Position numbers and translations under genes: made by a program. A stretch of DNA of 64,000 bases, from NCBI RefSeq assembly GCF_963576615.1, contig NC_088708.1, forward strand, positions 2,914,001-2,978,000. Direction: 5' to 3'. Shown in pieces: positions 11,386-25,600 of this stretch. Numbering within the stretch: the first letter of the stretch is position 1; the number at the start of each line of letters is the position of its first letter. Origin of the DNA: Watersipora subatra. Lineage: Eukaryota; Bryozoa; Gymnolaemata; Cheilostomatida; Watersiporidae. Below the pieces are notes generated by a model. It saw nothing but the letters and a program-made list of their open reading frames with translations, was not told the origin of the DNA and searched no databases.

Positions 11386-13319
11386 CTGTAGTGACGGAAA
11401 TTGCTTCCGACCTTAAATTGCTCTTTGTAACTGAGCATATCGCAGTCATCAAGGTTTCCTTGCCACTGAACTCAAACATGTCTAACAAAAACCACAACAC
11501 CAATTTTTGTGCAATAATACTCTTAAAAACATGCGCAACCTCTGCTTACAGTAAGCTAAGCAAACATCACACTTCTTCTCGGACGGGTTGCTCAAACACT
11601 CGTAAGATGATTTGAGAACACTTGCACCCTGTTTACACGAGTAGAACTCATATCCAACTACTGCATATTGTTGTGTACCGGTTCAGTGAACTTGAAGCTG
11701 CAGTTTCTAGTTTCAGCGTGAAGCATACTAGTAAATTATTTTTATATGTTGAAAATATCCTACAATAAATATTTTCCTTCGAAACCACTCATCATATAGT
11801 AGTGTGTCTAAGAATAACATGTCTTCCGAGCTGTTAGATTGGTGCGCATTAGTAGACATATCGTAATAGATTGTTGTAGCGGTCCAAAACACGTAAGTAA
11901 AAATTTATCATCCATACTCAGCGGCATTGCAAGTTGAATGTTTCATACAATATCCTTATAAAGTATAGCGGTAGTAACATGAAATGTTTACAAGATGGTC
12001 TGGTACTATTACTTTATGTCTCTTCCTTTTGTCTATGTAATACAATATGTATTTGTATATTCTCATTATAATAATAATGGGACCTTTGGGGCTGTATGAC
12101 TACAGTAACTGACAATCAGATTGTGACAGTTATAGTACATGTTGGGTGAAAAGTTTTTTGTGGTATGCAAAGGTGTGGGATGAGTCTGGGGCTGGTAGGT
12201 TTAAACTGGTTGCACATCATTTAACAAGGCAATACTCGATCGCGCAGCTAATATGTCACATGTAAACGACAGAGTAATACTTCGCAAATAATACATAGCT
12301 TATATAGTATGGCACCAACTAGCCTGTCCATGGTAAACCCTGTAATCGCTAGTCATGATCGGAAGTTCAGAGTGTGTAATTATACACGCGTGCCTACTAA
12401 GAGTGTATCTCCAATCTTCTTGTAGTAGAACTTGGGTTGCATGCTCTACTGCTAAATTCATTATCACTAATAATGTTAGTATGTCCTTACATGTAATAGT
12501 TTCGCTATGGAACGCTTGTTTACACTGCAACTCCAACATCTAATCATTTTTATAAAGCATTACTATAACTACAAAAAGGGTTTTGCACTAATGTGATGAT
12601 CTGTAAGGAATCATCGCTCAAGTCGCTTTTTTGAACATAAAAAACTAACATTTCACCAGCAGGTTTTTATTCATTTCTTGTAGCTAACTACATGTATCTT
12701 GTAAAATATTTTAATGTTATTTGTTATTCATTCGTTCTATTGAGCCAACCGTATGATGTTCAATTGGGACTTGCAAAAATTGTGTTTTGATATTAGAGTG
12801 TTTTTTACCGTAGGCCTATCTTTCAATTCACTTTATATTGGATTAATTTTAGCGATGCTTATTTTGCCACTGAGTTGATATATGAGAGTAATATTAATAC
12901 ATTGAAATATAAAGTAAATAAATATTCAATACCCCAAAAACATCTTTGACATCATCATTTTCTAAAGTCGTGCTTAAGTTCTGTATGGCAGATGGTCTTA
13001 CTCAAGCTACTCCGAGACTTTGCTGCCAACACTATTCAGCAGGAGACTACATCAACTACCTTCCGTCATCCCTAGGTTGTTTGTACAGCAGGTGTTGTCA
13101 AGCTGCATTGTCGTAGCAGTAACATTAAGTTGTACTTCTCCTGATACGTCAGCCCAGTTTTGTATAGAGTGTATTATAGGTAATGTTCAAGTGGATAGTG
13201 TTGATAATTATAATGAAATCTTGTTGTTCAGCGTTAGAGTAATTTTATATACCGTTATAGAAGGTTGGTTATGCAATCAATAGCAAAATGATTAAGTCTT
13301 TAAAATATAGGAGTCAAGC

Positions 13320-13735
13320 TCAGGGGGTTCACTCTCAACTTTCATCCCCAAGGGCTCAATGTAAAAAGCACGGCTTAGGGGTGTTTTTTGGTGGCCTGAC
13401 ACTCTAGAGTGTTTTCATAAAAAGGGTATGTTTTCTAGCTTGGTACATGAACGCCCCTTTCCACACAGTGGAAAAGCGTATTCATGAGCAAAAAAGTGCC
13501 ATTAGTCTGTGGTGATGAAGTGATGACTCTTCATGTCAACATGATTCTTGACATATTAAACATGTCAACTGAAATACTAAACATGTTTGTATAGTGTGGA
13601 TATCACAAAATTTTACAAATGGCACTCCATAGATAAGGGGTAGTTTTTTATTAATGTGTAAGTCAGTGGAATGGTGCACTTTATAACATCTCAGACTAGC
13701 CCTTGGAGATGAATAAAAGAGAGTGAACCCTATGG
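13320..13735. mobile_element. MITE with 10-bp target duplication
   Basis: The terminal inverted repeats share GGGTTCACTCTC and, further in, CCAAGGGCT. The element is flanked by an exact direct repeat, GGAGTCAAGC, at 13310-13319 and 13736-13745. It is 416 bp and carries no coding frame. A 9-10 bp duplication suggests mobilisation by a Mutator-like transposase, but the class is inference. Confidence 0.75.
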
Positions 13736-13745
13736 GGAGTCAAGC

Positions 13746-13910
13746 CGATATCAATGACACAGCAACACTATTTTGACAGCAGACACCAATGACACAACAT
13801 TACCAGTTTGACAGCTGACACCAATGACACAACAATACCAGTTTGGCTGCTGACACTAATGACACAATATCACCAGTTCGATAGCAGACACCAATGGCAT
13901 AACATCACTA
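13746..13910. repeat. 35-bp tandem repeat
   Basis: Between four and five units built on GACACCAATGACACAACA plus TACCAGTTTGACAGC. It begins directly after the right target duplication of the neighbouring MITE. Confidence 0.85.
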
Positions 13911-14129
13911 ACTCCTGTATAAATAGACATAAGCTTAAAATGGATAACTGCATGACAAACTAGTATGAGGGCAAATAATTATCTAAAGTGCTTATTGAGG
14001 CTGCCGCTTACTATTTTTTTCATTTATAGGTGCCTCACTCTATGGCGTGATCCACATTCTATGTCTGCAATTCATCTTCACTTCTTTCTTAGATTTCAGC
14101 GTTACCCAAGATCATTTTATCTATGTAAC

Positions 14130-14395
14130 TTTTATTTCTATAAATTCAGCTCTACACAAGTCTGTTACAGTCATACCCCTTAATTCTAAAAGTGTTGCTC
14201 CACTCAAGACTGTTAGAGTCATACCCCTTAATTCTAGAAATTCAGCCTTACACAAGACTGTTACAGTCATCCCCTTAACTCTAGAAGTGTAGCTCTACAC
14301 AAGGCTGTTATAGTCATAGCCTCAAATTATAAAAGTGCAGCTCTACAGTAAGCTGCTACAGCCGTAGCTTTTAAATCTTTAAGCACAGCTCTACA
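14130..14395. repeat. 48-bp tandem repeat
   Basis: About five units of 47-48 bp containing CTCTACACAAG, CTGTTACAGTCAT and ACCCCTTAATTCTA. Copies diverge progressively to the right. Overlapping short reading frames come from the repeat. Confidence 0.8.
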
Positions 14396-14954
14396 CATCG
14401 GTACAGTTAACTAGCTCCACATACACACTATGGACTGGTATAATTAACTAGCTCCACATACACACTGTGGGCTGCGCATTCATCTAGATAAAGGAATTAC
14501 TTTTAATAAAGCTTTTTAATTTAGTGTTATGAAATTTGTCATGGAAAGCGGATATTTATACAGATATTGAGTTCGTCAAAAAAGAAAGAAGCCTCCAGTC
14601 ATGTATTTATGTTTGCAGCTTACGGGATGTGGGCTTTCAGATTTAGAATCTCTGTGATGCTTGAAATTGTAATGAGATTTAACCTGAATCAAATCACTCG
14701 GCAGGCAGCAATTAAAAGATCTGCAATGAAATCTGAAGGTTTGTATTAGTTACCAATTTCACTACGGCTACATTATTTTGTATCAGATTTTGCAAACAGT
14801 AAAAAATAGTCACCCGCTATTACATGTATTTGTAAATTGCTCATCAATTGCTAAACTAAACTTATTTAGTGTATATAAATCTCAAAGTTTGTGCATACTT
14901 CGGCTTGTTCAGCTACAGCTATTAAAATCTAGGAAAGAAATTTTCATTTCATGC

Positions 14955-15015
14955 TGGATTTGATCTTGGAACCTCTCATTTACTAGGCAAGTATCTTATC
15001 AATTAAGCTACATGA
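14955..15015 (-). repeat. tRNA-derived SINE-like fragment
   Basis: On the minus strand TAGCTTAATTGATAAGA matches a pol III A box and AGGTTCCAAGATC, about 25 bp further on, approximates a B box; the spacing is right for a tRNA head. The intervening TACTTGCCTAGTA could be an anticodon-arm remnant. No acceptor stem closes, so it is not called a functional tRNA gene. Confidence 0.4.
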
Positions 15016-16623
15016 GTTTGATGGATTGATTGGGCGATATGTGGGTAAAAACACTGTGCAACGTGAATGAAGCTTGCTCTCACGGCTCATATTAGTATAG
15101 TAACGAATAGTAGCGTAATCAAATTAGTCTTTGGCAATGTGCCAGGCTAATGGCAGGCAACTATATTACCTGTCATTATTGGTAAGCTGATTTTTAACAC
15201 CCATGCATTTCGCTAGTAGTATTATAATATTGTTTGTTAGTACGAGGTTATAAATAAAGGTGTGACAACTCCATTATTCTATCAATAAATGTTTTTATTT
15301 CAAATTGTTCAGTCTATTTTCATGTTAGTTCATTCTCTGTCTGCACAATCTGCAGCGCCAATTTGATACCCCACAAGCGCATGCAAGTCCCTAATGCATT
15401 ACTATGGCCATTTGCTCTCTGCTCTGACAACTCAATGTGTTTCAAGGACTACTGTATATAGCATCAGTTATTAGATTGATAACTTGTGCTCTGATAGGCG
15501 GTCAGATACCACAAAACTTAGCAGGAACAAGTATCACACAGCGGTAGATATATACAGAATGGCTAGATCTACTTTACACAGGTGTAATCACATCATGATC
15601 TAAATATAGCCTTAGAGAGAAATACCATATGTAACAACCATAGAGGGAAATAAAATTTATCTGCAAAATATTTGATTGAAATAGCATAATACATTGCTAA
15701 TACCACATGCAAATTTCAAAATTTAATTTTTCTGGTTGATTTTGAGGGTTTACTACTGGTTTTACTAAAGTCAAGAATACAATTTGTCATTTTCATGTTC
15801 TAATATCGGGGAAAACAATACACTAGCACAGCTTTATAATCTATGATTATAGAGACACATGCATGTTTTGACTACTACATTTACTAACAAGTGAATGTTG
15901 TTTCAAATAGTACAAAGGAAAAGCATTTATAATGCTAATGGTACACCTTTCTACTGATGATCGCAATGCATACTCAAGTTTGAAAAAATTTTGAACAATT
16001 TAAATTGCCTCGACTTTCTGGCTATTACATAGTTTTGATTGGCTGCTCCAATAATTACTAAATTACTCTTTATATTAGATAATTTGAACCGCTGTATCTT
16101 ACTGTAATCTGTAGTCTTATTGTAAAATTGGTCCATTCACAAATGCCAGATATTGGGCTAACTTAGCACATTCTTTTCTCAAGCTTTATACATCTTCATA
16201 ATCTCATTGATGCAGATGACTATCTATTGATATAAATAGGAACTAGTACTGTCATATATTTTATTATAATACACCCTTTTAAGGATTTAGATACCTTGTC
16301 GGTCAGATATATTTGTTAGATATCATTTACATGTATATACATATTTACATTAAAAAACAGAATTTCAGGTTTAAGAACATGGACTCTGACAATGTGTTAC
16401 TACACCGCCAGAGTGATGCTTGAAATTGACTTAGTCGAGCTACCAAGTAGCACAGATTTACAAATTACGAGTCTAATTCGATACATGGATAAACGGTAAC
16501 CATCTTGATAGATACAATGACACTGGAGCACAAGTATATAGATGTGCGCTCTATTGCAGGGTACCCCTGTATGTATTGTAGAATGGTCTGTCTTTAAAGC
16601 TCGTGATCTCTGACCAACACAAA

Positions 16624-19600
16624 CTATTGCAAACTGTTGTGAGACCCAGGTTCCTCTTCATTTATTTCAGACTCGTTCACCTGAAACAATAAAAGACAAG
16701 CTACGCTTGAGACACATGAAGTGCATGTACATAGATTTCAGTTGACTCTTAAAAATAGAATTAAATTGACCTCAAAAGAGAATATAAACTAGATGAATAA
16801 AACATACTCTAAGTTGTGCGGAAGCATCTCCATAATCAACAGGTGTGTGATCAGTCTGTTCATTTGGACATAGATCAACAGGTGTGTCTGTCACAGATAT
16901 TCCTTGACCATGTACACCAGACTGATTCTAAAATTACAACGCAACCATTTTAAAAAACAGCCCAACAGTAGTGCCTCAGGTGCATTCGACACTGCATTGG
17001 CAGGAAGCCCTTTCTCCTAGTCCCTTAGCTCTCTCAGTTCTTATGTAATGTAGAGTATTAATTTAATAACTTCATGGATGTTCACACTAAAAGCTAGTTC
17101 ACACTAGTGCTGGGCACGGGTAATAAAACTCGTTGGACTCGTGGGTTTATCTTCTCTCGAGTCTCGGGTAATAGAGATTTTGAGCCTTTCGGTCTTGTGC
17201 GTTCGGGTTTTGACTTGCGAGTTTGAGTTTTGTTACACGGATCCGTCGAGTAGACTGGAAAAAAACTCGGTCTATTGCGCCCTGCTCTCTAAACACTGTT
17301 TAATAACCCGCCTATCAACCCTTTGAACACTGGCCTTTTTTGTCATTGCATGTCAGTTACTCTGGGCAATCTGTCCAACGATCCGAAGTTTGTATACTTT
17401 TGTTAGGTATATCTGAATGTGCTCATAATACAATGATATTTGGTAAAACACCAGTAAAAAAAGTTGGGCAACCCACAGCAAATGTCATCACAAAAAAAAG
17501 TACTTGATCATTATTAGGGCTAAAACTATAAAAGTTTGTGCGATTTTAATAAACTCATAAAAACATTTACAATAGCATCATATCCATTGAGCACATGTTC
17601 ATCATTATTTTATGACTGAAATATATTGGAAAAGTAGTATTATAACGTTCTTTATTTGCATCACAATCTTTCGCATCGTATTTGCATCACACCTACCAAC
17701 AAACGAGTTGTGTCAATTTTTTTGCGATGTCGTTCAAATAAAGTTTGCTATTAAAACGAAGGAAGTAGGTAAAGATATTTGAAAACTGTTACAAACGGGA
17801 GTAAAATTTCTGTTCTAATATCTTGTGTAAAAATTAATTTGATTGACTTACACTGTTATTTAGAAACGGCTCTTGTAAACAAAGCCATGTGAATGCCGGA
17901 ATGCCTGACACATCCTACGCCATGCCTGAAAACTGACAGTTGGGGTTCAAACTTCAAATGGTTAAGGCTGTGAGCACGAATATCGGTTGTGAGAAAAAAG
18001 TAAAAAACAATAAATAAATTGAATAGAATTATAATCGCATTGAAAATTTTAAAATATGTCTGATGTTTGGAAATTTTAGACATAAAACCCGTATCAATAA
18101 ACCTGACACCCGAAAAACCCGTTGGCCACGAAGTACTCGTGCCAAGCACTAGTTCACACCATATCGCTGTATCTCGCTGGACATTGATGCCACAATATTT
18201 TGGTGATCCATGTCGGTGATAACAATCTTCAAAATATTACAAACCCATTTGCGTTTGCATCAGCGAATATGTGGTGTTTTCATTTTTCGTTTCAATTTTT
18301 CTCAAAAAAACCTCTTTGTTGCCGCGTGCCTGAATCAAATACTAGTCTCTGCAGCAACTACCATAAATAAAAATAAATAGATAACGCTATCCGCGACAGC
18401 GAATTTCCATCACCGAAATAATACAAATTGTACAGGCTGTCGTAGATGCACGGCTAACTACAAGTTTGACAGCTGCAAACTTTCCCGACGTCTCCAAGTT
18501 TCTTCGTCAATACCATCGGTTTATGGTAGTTTACCATGGTTTACGGTTTACCATAGTTGACGATGAATGTTGAAAAGACAACAGGATATAGTGACAGCAA
18601 AAGATATATATATATATATATATAGTGTAGACAAGCCTAAGTTCCCAGCACAAATTAGCAGCATCAAAATTGGTCTAACTGCCTTCAATTTGTTTAGTTC
18701 CCTCAGACATGCTACTCACTCCTTACGTTGTGAATGACTTCAAAACTTCATGCTAGGCCATAGCTTTTTCTTGCTATATTTTTAACAAGGTTGAGCAAGA
18801 TTTAGTTTGTTCCACAACTGCAAGTGCAATTTAACCAGCCAAATTGATCACATATTTTGAAGTGATCTCAACATACAATCATTTGAGTGGTTTACAACAA
18901 GACCAAACCAGGATTGATGACAAATCCCTATACAGTGCACCCTCAGGATACGATTTTGATCTGTTCCAGGATTATGGTGAAAAAATCGTATGGAGTAGAA
19001 AAACCATAATAATATATATATAAATCTAACTAATACAAAACTCCTCAAACTCATCTGATACGAACTGTCTGCCATTGTCCGTTACTATAGATTCGGGAAG
19101 TCCTTCTGTTATAAAAATATGGCGCAGCATAGCAATAGTGTGGGACGATGTCGTGCTTCCTACATCCATAATAGCTACATATGGATATTTAGAGTATGAG
19201 TCAACACACAGTAACCACATTTTGTCTTTGAAGGGTCCAGCAAAATCAAGGTGAATTCTTTCCCATGGTTTCTGAGATACTGGCCATGCAGAGTATGTTT
19301 GTTGTGGTTCATTAGCTGAGAGTCGGCATGGTTCACAGGTTCTAACCATGTGCTCAATGTCCTTGCCAATAGAAGGTCACCACACATAGCGACGAGCGAG
19401 CTGCTTCATTCTAACGATTCCCCAATGGGATGTGTGCAGTGTATCAAGGACCTGAGGAATGGTATTTCTGGGAAAAACTACTCTGGTGTGTGCATCTCGT
19501 TGTACCAACAGTATTCCTTTATGCATAAATAAAGAATCTTTCATTCTCAGATAGGGGAGTAGATGCAAAAGGTCTCTTGGCAGTTTCTTTGGCCAGTTAC

Positions 19601-22600
19601 CCTGCGTGATCCAGCCTCTGACTAATTCAAGGCCAGCATCTTTTGTCGTTTTGTGCAGGATTAAGGAAGCATCTAGTGGTGAAGCCACCAAATCCTCTTG
19701 AATCATATGTGATATTTCCTCGCTATCACGAGCTTCTTGTGAATCAAAAACAATGTCTGGGCCTTGGAGTAAGCGAGAAAGGCCGTCGGCATTGCCGGGT
19801 TGTTGAGTTGGTTTATATCGAATATCATATTGGTAGGCCATGAGAGTCAGTGCCCATCTCTGGAGTCTTTGAGCGGTGAGCAATGGGATGTGTTTGTCAG
19901 GGGAAAATATGGCAACTAAAGGCTCATGGTCTGTGACAAGGGTGAATTTATGACCAAATAAGTATTGTCTGAATTTGCTCACACCATAGATAATGCTCAG
20001 CCCTTCTTTTTCAATCTGTGAGTAATTGCATTGTGGTGCGTTTAACGTTTTTGAAGCATGAGCTATTGGCCTTTCTACGCCATTTTCTTCCTGTAGCAGT
20101 ACTGCACCGATGCCATACTGTGATGCATCTGTGGATAAAATTACGGGTTTGTTAGAGTCAAAATGAGTCAGCTAGGTAGTGTGAATAACATCTTGCTTTA
20201 GCTGTTGAAATGATTTCTCACACTGTGGTGTCCACTGAAAAGTAACATTTTTGCAAAGCAGTCTATTGTGTGGAGCTGCTTTGTCTGCGAGGTTTCCTAT
20301 GAACCTGCCATAGTAGTTGATTTTTCCCAGGAAAGCCTTAACTTCATGGACATTCTGAGGTCTTGGTAGACGCTCGAGAGCAGCTATGGCTTCATTGGAT
20401 GGTGTTTTACCATTTTTGTCAATGTGGTGGCCCAGATAGTCCACAGAGGTTTTGAAGAACTGACATTTTGACTGCTGGATACAGAAGCCATACTCTTGGA
20501 GTCTTTTTAGCAGTTTGTCTAGATTGCTCCAGTGTTCTTCACTGGTGCTGCCAGTTACTATGAGGTCATCCAGGTATGCAGCAACACCTGGTAAATCTTT
20601 AGTCATTGTGTCCATGCATCTTTGAAACTGGGCGGGACTGCATGCAACCCCAAAGCACATTTTATTATAACGAAAAAGCCCCAAAGGTGTATTGATGACG
20701 CAAAGTTGCTTAGCTTGTTCGTCTAACTCTATCTGTAAATAGGCATCGGCAAGATCGATTTTGGTAAAACGTTGGCCGCCTTGAAGTTTTTCCATAAGCT
20801 CATCTAATTTTGGCAAAGGGTGCTGGTCAACAGATATCTGTTTGTTTAGAATTTTGAAGTCCCCACAAATTCTCACTTTTCCATTAGGTTTTGATACGGC
20901 CACAATTGGTGCTGCATAGTCGCTGAAATCAATATGTTCCAACACTCCTGCTTTGACTAAACACTCAATTTCTACTTTCACAGCTTCCCGTCGGGAAAAT
21001 GGTACAGTGCTGTCAGAAATTATGAGACCACCCAATAATTCTCGCCTTTGTTCAATTTTGCACCTCTGCTGGCACCATATTAATTCATTCATTTGCCACA
21101 TATTGTACATCATAAGATGCAGAAATTTCTCCTTGTTCTAGTAAAGTAAATCAGGAGTCTTTCATTCTTCTTTTACAGCATTGGTGATAGAATTAGTGTC
21201 ATCAAGTTATTTCTTCAGTGTCCGACCACATAGCTTGTTAGTGGTAAAACGTGATGTCATCACTATGTGTTGTGCATTCTGTAATCTCACAAAGTTAAAT
21301 AGTTTGGCATAAGAAAATAAAAAATGAATAAAAAAACGAAAATATCTTTTCGTTTTTTTATTCATATCAGTTGCATATGCCTTTCGATTGAGATAAAAAA
21401 ATAAGTATGGATTGTTATGTGATGAAACTTTGCTTCATATTAATCAGTAGAAAATTTCGCATCTAATGGTATATGGTTTATGATAGTTTTTTGTAAAACT
21501 AAGTCTTTAAATCATTGCTACCACCAATTGTCTCTTAAAATGTGAGGTGGTCTCATAATTTCTGACGGCACTGTACTTCTCTTGGCTTGAAAAAAACAGG
21601 CCGTGATTTTTCTTTGAGGTGTATTGAATCTTTTGTTGAACACTTCTGGATATTTTGTTAACAGTGCACCCGACTTTACCTGCCAAACCCTCAACCGGGT
21701 CGCTTTGAATTGTGTTTACATTTTCTAACACCGCTGACAAGCCCATCTGTGACAAGCCGAAAAGATCACTCCAGTCTAAGCCAAATAGGTTAGATCCTGC
21801 AGGTGTATCGACTACTAACAAACGCAGGTTTTGTTTTACCTGGTCTCCAACTCCAACATCTACATAGCATTCTCCTTTGACTTGAAGTCTGCGGGCCCCA
21901 TACCCACTGATACAAGTTTTTGTTTCCGCTAGTTGCGGTGAGCCGAGTTGTTTATATCCTTCCAAGCCTATCATGGAACATGTAGCTCCAGTGTCCCACT
22001 GAAACTTGGCGTCGATTCCATTGACCTTTAGATTTACCCAGATTTGTTTTCCAACTCGTTCAATTATGTCTACCTTTGTTTTCTGCTGGGCATGTCTTGT
22101 AGTGTCACGGCTATGCCTAACTGTGCACACTGACTCTTCAGCTAGGTTTGAGTTTTGGACATCAGCCTTTGTGGATTGCCCACCCTTCGATTTGCAAACA
22201 GACGAGATATGCCCTTTTTTGTTGCAGATTCTACAAACGAGTTCTCTACAAGGGCAATCTTTGCGATCGTGGTTGATAAAACAACTCGGACAGGATTTTA
22301 GCGAGTTAGAATTAGTTTCTTTGGTTACTACTTTGAGCTCGTCTGGTTCTCTGTTCATATGTGTCAGACATTCTGTTAACCGAATCTGGAGGTGGTTCAT
22401 TGAACTCACCTTTCAGCACTCTATCCGTTTCCGTAGTTTTGATGTATGTTACGGCTTTAGCAAGCACATCATCAAGGGTGGGGTTGCTGTCCAGTAAGCA
22501 CTGGCGTCTGACATCAGCGTGGGGTGTTTCTTTGATTATGACGTCTCTAATCTGATCATCTACATAGCTCTGACCACAGCCATTATTTTTGCAAGCAAAA

Positions 22601-25600
22601 TTACAGTGGCTTGCTAAGCCCTGTAACTCTGCAGCCCAATCAGCATACGTTTGATTCTTTTTCATTTTACACTGATAGAACTCATACCGTGCTGCTTGTA
22701 TATGAACATTATCCTTATAGTGGTTGGTTAGTTTCTGTGTTAGCTCAGTAAAAGATTTTGTCGTTATATCTTCTGAGCCGAACAGGTTCATCATTAGGTC
22801 ATACGTTGGCGCGCCTACCCAAGACAGCAAGCAGGCTCGCTTTTGTTTAGCATCAGTAACATTGTAAACAGCAAAGTGTTGGTTAAAACGTTCTAAATAA
22901 ATTTGCCATTTCTCAGTCTCCTTGTCAAACGTGTCAAACTTCGGAATAGTTGGAGTGGAATTCGTACCTTGCCATGTTCTTGTTTCCGATTTCTCTATTA
23001 GCTCTAGCATGTTTCTGGAACAGAACCTGCTGCTGCTGCATAGCATCCATCATTGCGTTAACCGTATCCTCCATTGTCCACTTGAGCGTTTATTTAATCA
23101 AGAGTTTTTTTGATAGACATATCCCACTTCTAACACCAGTGATAAATCCTTAGGTTGTGTAGAAACGAGAGGTTGACTTGTCTCTTACAATCTATTTAAT
23201 AAACTGACAGCATACAAGAAGATAGCAAGCCATGCCATATTAGGAAAATCAGACACTCTAAGCAAAAAACAACAAATGCGTAAGTAGGTCATTTCTGCTA
23301 GCTGGCTGACCTTGGGGAATAAGACATAACAACTATTTTACTAAATTTCAACTTTTTATCACTAAAATCTCATCACTTAACAGTTTCGGTCTTCGCTTTC
23401 ACTGTAACGTTTAGCGAACTTGTTTAAAAGTTTTTTTAACTCAATTCGGCAAGAAAGCTTAAACGATGCCGTTTTTGTAATGAAGTGCATTTTTGTTAGC
23501 AGGTTAAGAAAAGTTATCTGACCTTCTGATTGAAGAGATTGCAACTCCATCCTTGCTTTTGGTTTAGAGATAGCATTACCATTTTACACACAAAAATTGC
23601 TGAACTGAGAGAAATCGGTAATCATATCTCTCTTTCAGGCGTTGTGAAAATATTCTTGGTAAACAGCATTCTGGCGTCTTTGTTAGCTTGATGTACGTAA
23701 TAAGCAAACCGGCGGCCAAAACTGAACTCGGGCGAAGATTTTGTTGGTGTCATGCAAGTGCCAAGTATTACTGGTACTTTGCCAACAAACATTATGCTTT
23801 TTAGCTAAAGCTTTATACAAGCTAATATTATATAGTACTGTCTCATTATAGCTATTAATAATGCTTGTAGCTTTTTACAAAGCTTTTCTATGACCAAACA
23901 TATAAATACTTGGGTTTTCTGTTATCAAATCAGTTGTCTCTGGGGTGTGCAATAAACCATTCCTCTAATTTAATACTCTATTTAATTGCTTCTGTGCAGA
24001 AACATAACAGAAGCTAATTGGCGACAAGGATTTCTCTTTTGAACAGTTACAAAGAGTTTTGTTCAGATTTTATCATTGATAAAATCGATACAAAGAGTTC
24101 TAGTTTATTACAAGAGTAACTGTTCAAAATTGCACCACTACAATGGCAGAAGTAGCAGACCTGATCAAGCTAATGCAGAAGCAGCAGGAGGACCAGAGAC
24201 AGCAGCAAGAGGAGCAGAGAAAGCAGCAAGAAGAGCATAGACAACAGCAGCATGAGGAGTTCAAGCAGCAACAAGAGGAATACAGACGTCAGCAAGATGA
24301 AAGAATGGAGGAGAATAAGAAACTGATGGAGCTACTACTACAAAACCTACAACGGAAACAAGAAACAGCTGCAACCGCTGTTCCAGCCTTCCCAGGTTTT
24401 GACCCAACAGCAGAGCTACTAACAGATTACATAGACAGATTCAACACATTCATTGCAGCAAATTCTATTCATCAAGACAAGATTGCTGGCACTTTTCTCA
24501 CCAACCAACAGCCTACACTCTACAAGCAGCTTAGTAATATGGCAGCTCAGCTTTCAACACCCAAGCAGATCAACGACCTCAACATGGATGAAATACTGGA
24601 ATTTCTCAAAGACCAGTATGACCCTAAGCGCTTCATTGTTAGAGAGCGTTACAAGTATTGGAGTGACATGCAGAGGAAACCTGGAGAAACTATTCAAGAG
24701 TTAGCGGCCAGAATTCGTCAGGATGCAACTACATGTGCCTTCATAGACATTACAGATCCATTAGATGAGGCTCTCAGAACAAGATTTATCTGCTCTGTAA
24801 ACAATGAAGCAGTTCTAAAATCTCTCTTCAAGGTCAAGGACAATGAACTCAACTTCAACAAAGCTATACAGGTAGCACAGGAAACAGAAGAAGCAGCTAA
24901 AGTTGCCAAAGAGACAGTTTATGGAAACTCGTCTAAAGTCAACAAGGTTGCTCAACAGAAATCAAGATACAAACCAATCCAGAAAAACAACTCTACACCT
25001 GACAAGCAGAAGGAAGGAAAGCTATGCTACAGATGTGACCGAACTAACCATACAGCGGATGACTGCAGATTCAAAGCAGCCACCTGCAACTTTTGTTCAA
25101 AACAAGGTCACATAGAAAGAGCATGCAAGAAAAAGAAATCATCTGCAGCAGAAAAACCAGTAAAGATGATAGAATGCACATCAACCAAGATGGTGAAACT
25201 TGCTGAAAACATCAAACTGGAGGGAGACAACTTCACACTTGAACTGGACACTGGAGCATGTGACAACTTCATCTGTAAATCAATATGGGAGAAGCTAGGA
25301 AAGCCAAACCTAAAACCTACTACAGTTAACTACAAATCAGCCTCAGGACATCTCATAGAGACGCTTGGCAGATGTGAGCTAACTGCCCAATTGGATGCAC
25401 AGAAAGAAGTCAGACTACCATTTGTGATTAGTGCTGTACAAGATCTCAACCTACTAGGAAGAACTGCTATACAGCAACTAGGCATCTCTATTGATGACAA
25501 GCTACAAAAGAACCTTGTATCAACAATCACAGAGAACCAGCCAGATGGGAGGTTACAAATCAAGTGTAAGGAGATGTGCAAAAAATTTCCAGAAATATTC

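Larger units (their letters stand above)
9595..16623. other. intergenic region between the NDUFA11 and BANP 3' ends
   Basis: Seven kilobases with no supported gene. Short reading frames here lack family similarity and splice context. It contains degenerate tandem repeats (10125-10370, 13746-13910, 14130-14395), a MITE at 13320-13735, and two tRNA-promoter-like fragments (11325-11385 and 14955-15015). A two-copy repeat of about 40 bp containing CTAGCTCCACATACACAC lies at 14400-14475. The stretches 10371-11324, 11386-13309, 14476-14954 and 15016-16623 show nothing recognisable. Confidence 0.6.

Noticed and set aside
14955..15015. functional tRNA gene
   Set aside because: Promoter-box-like segments exist but no acceptor stem or complete cloverleaf forms.
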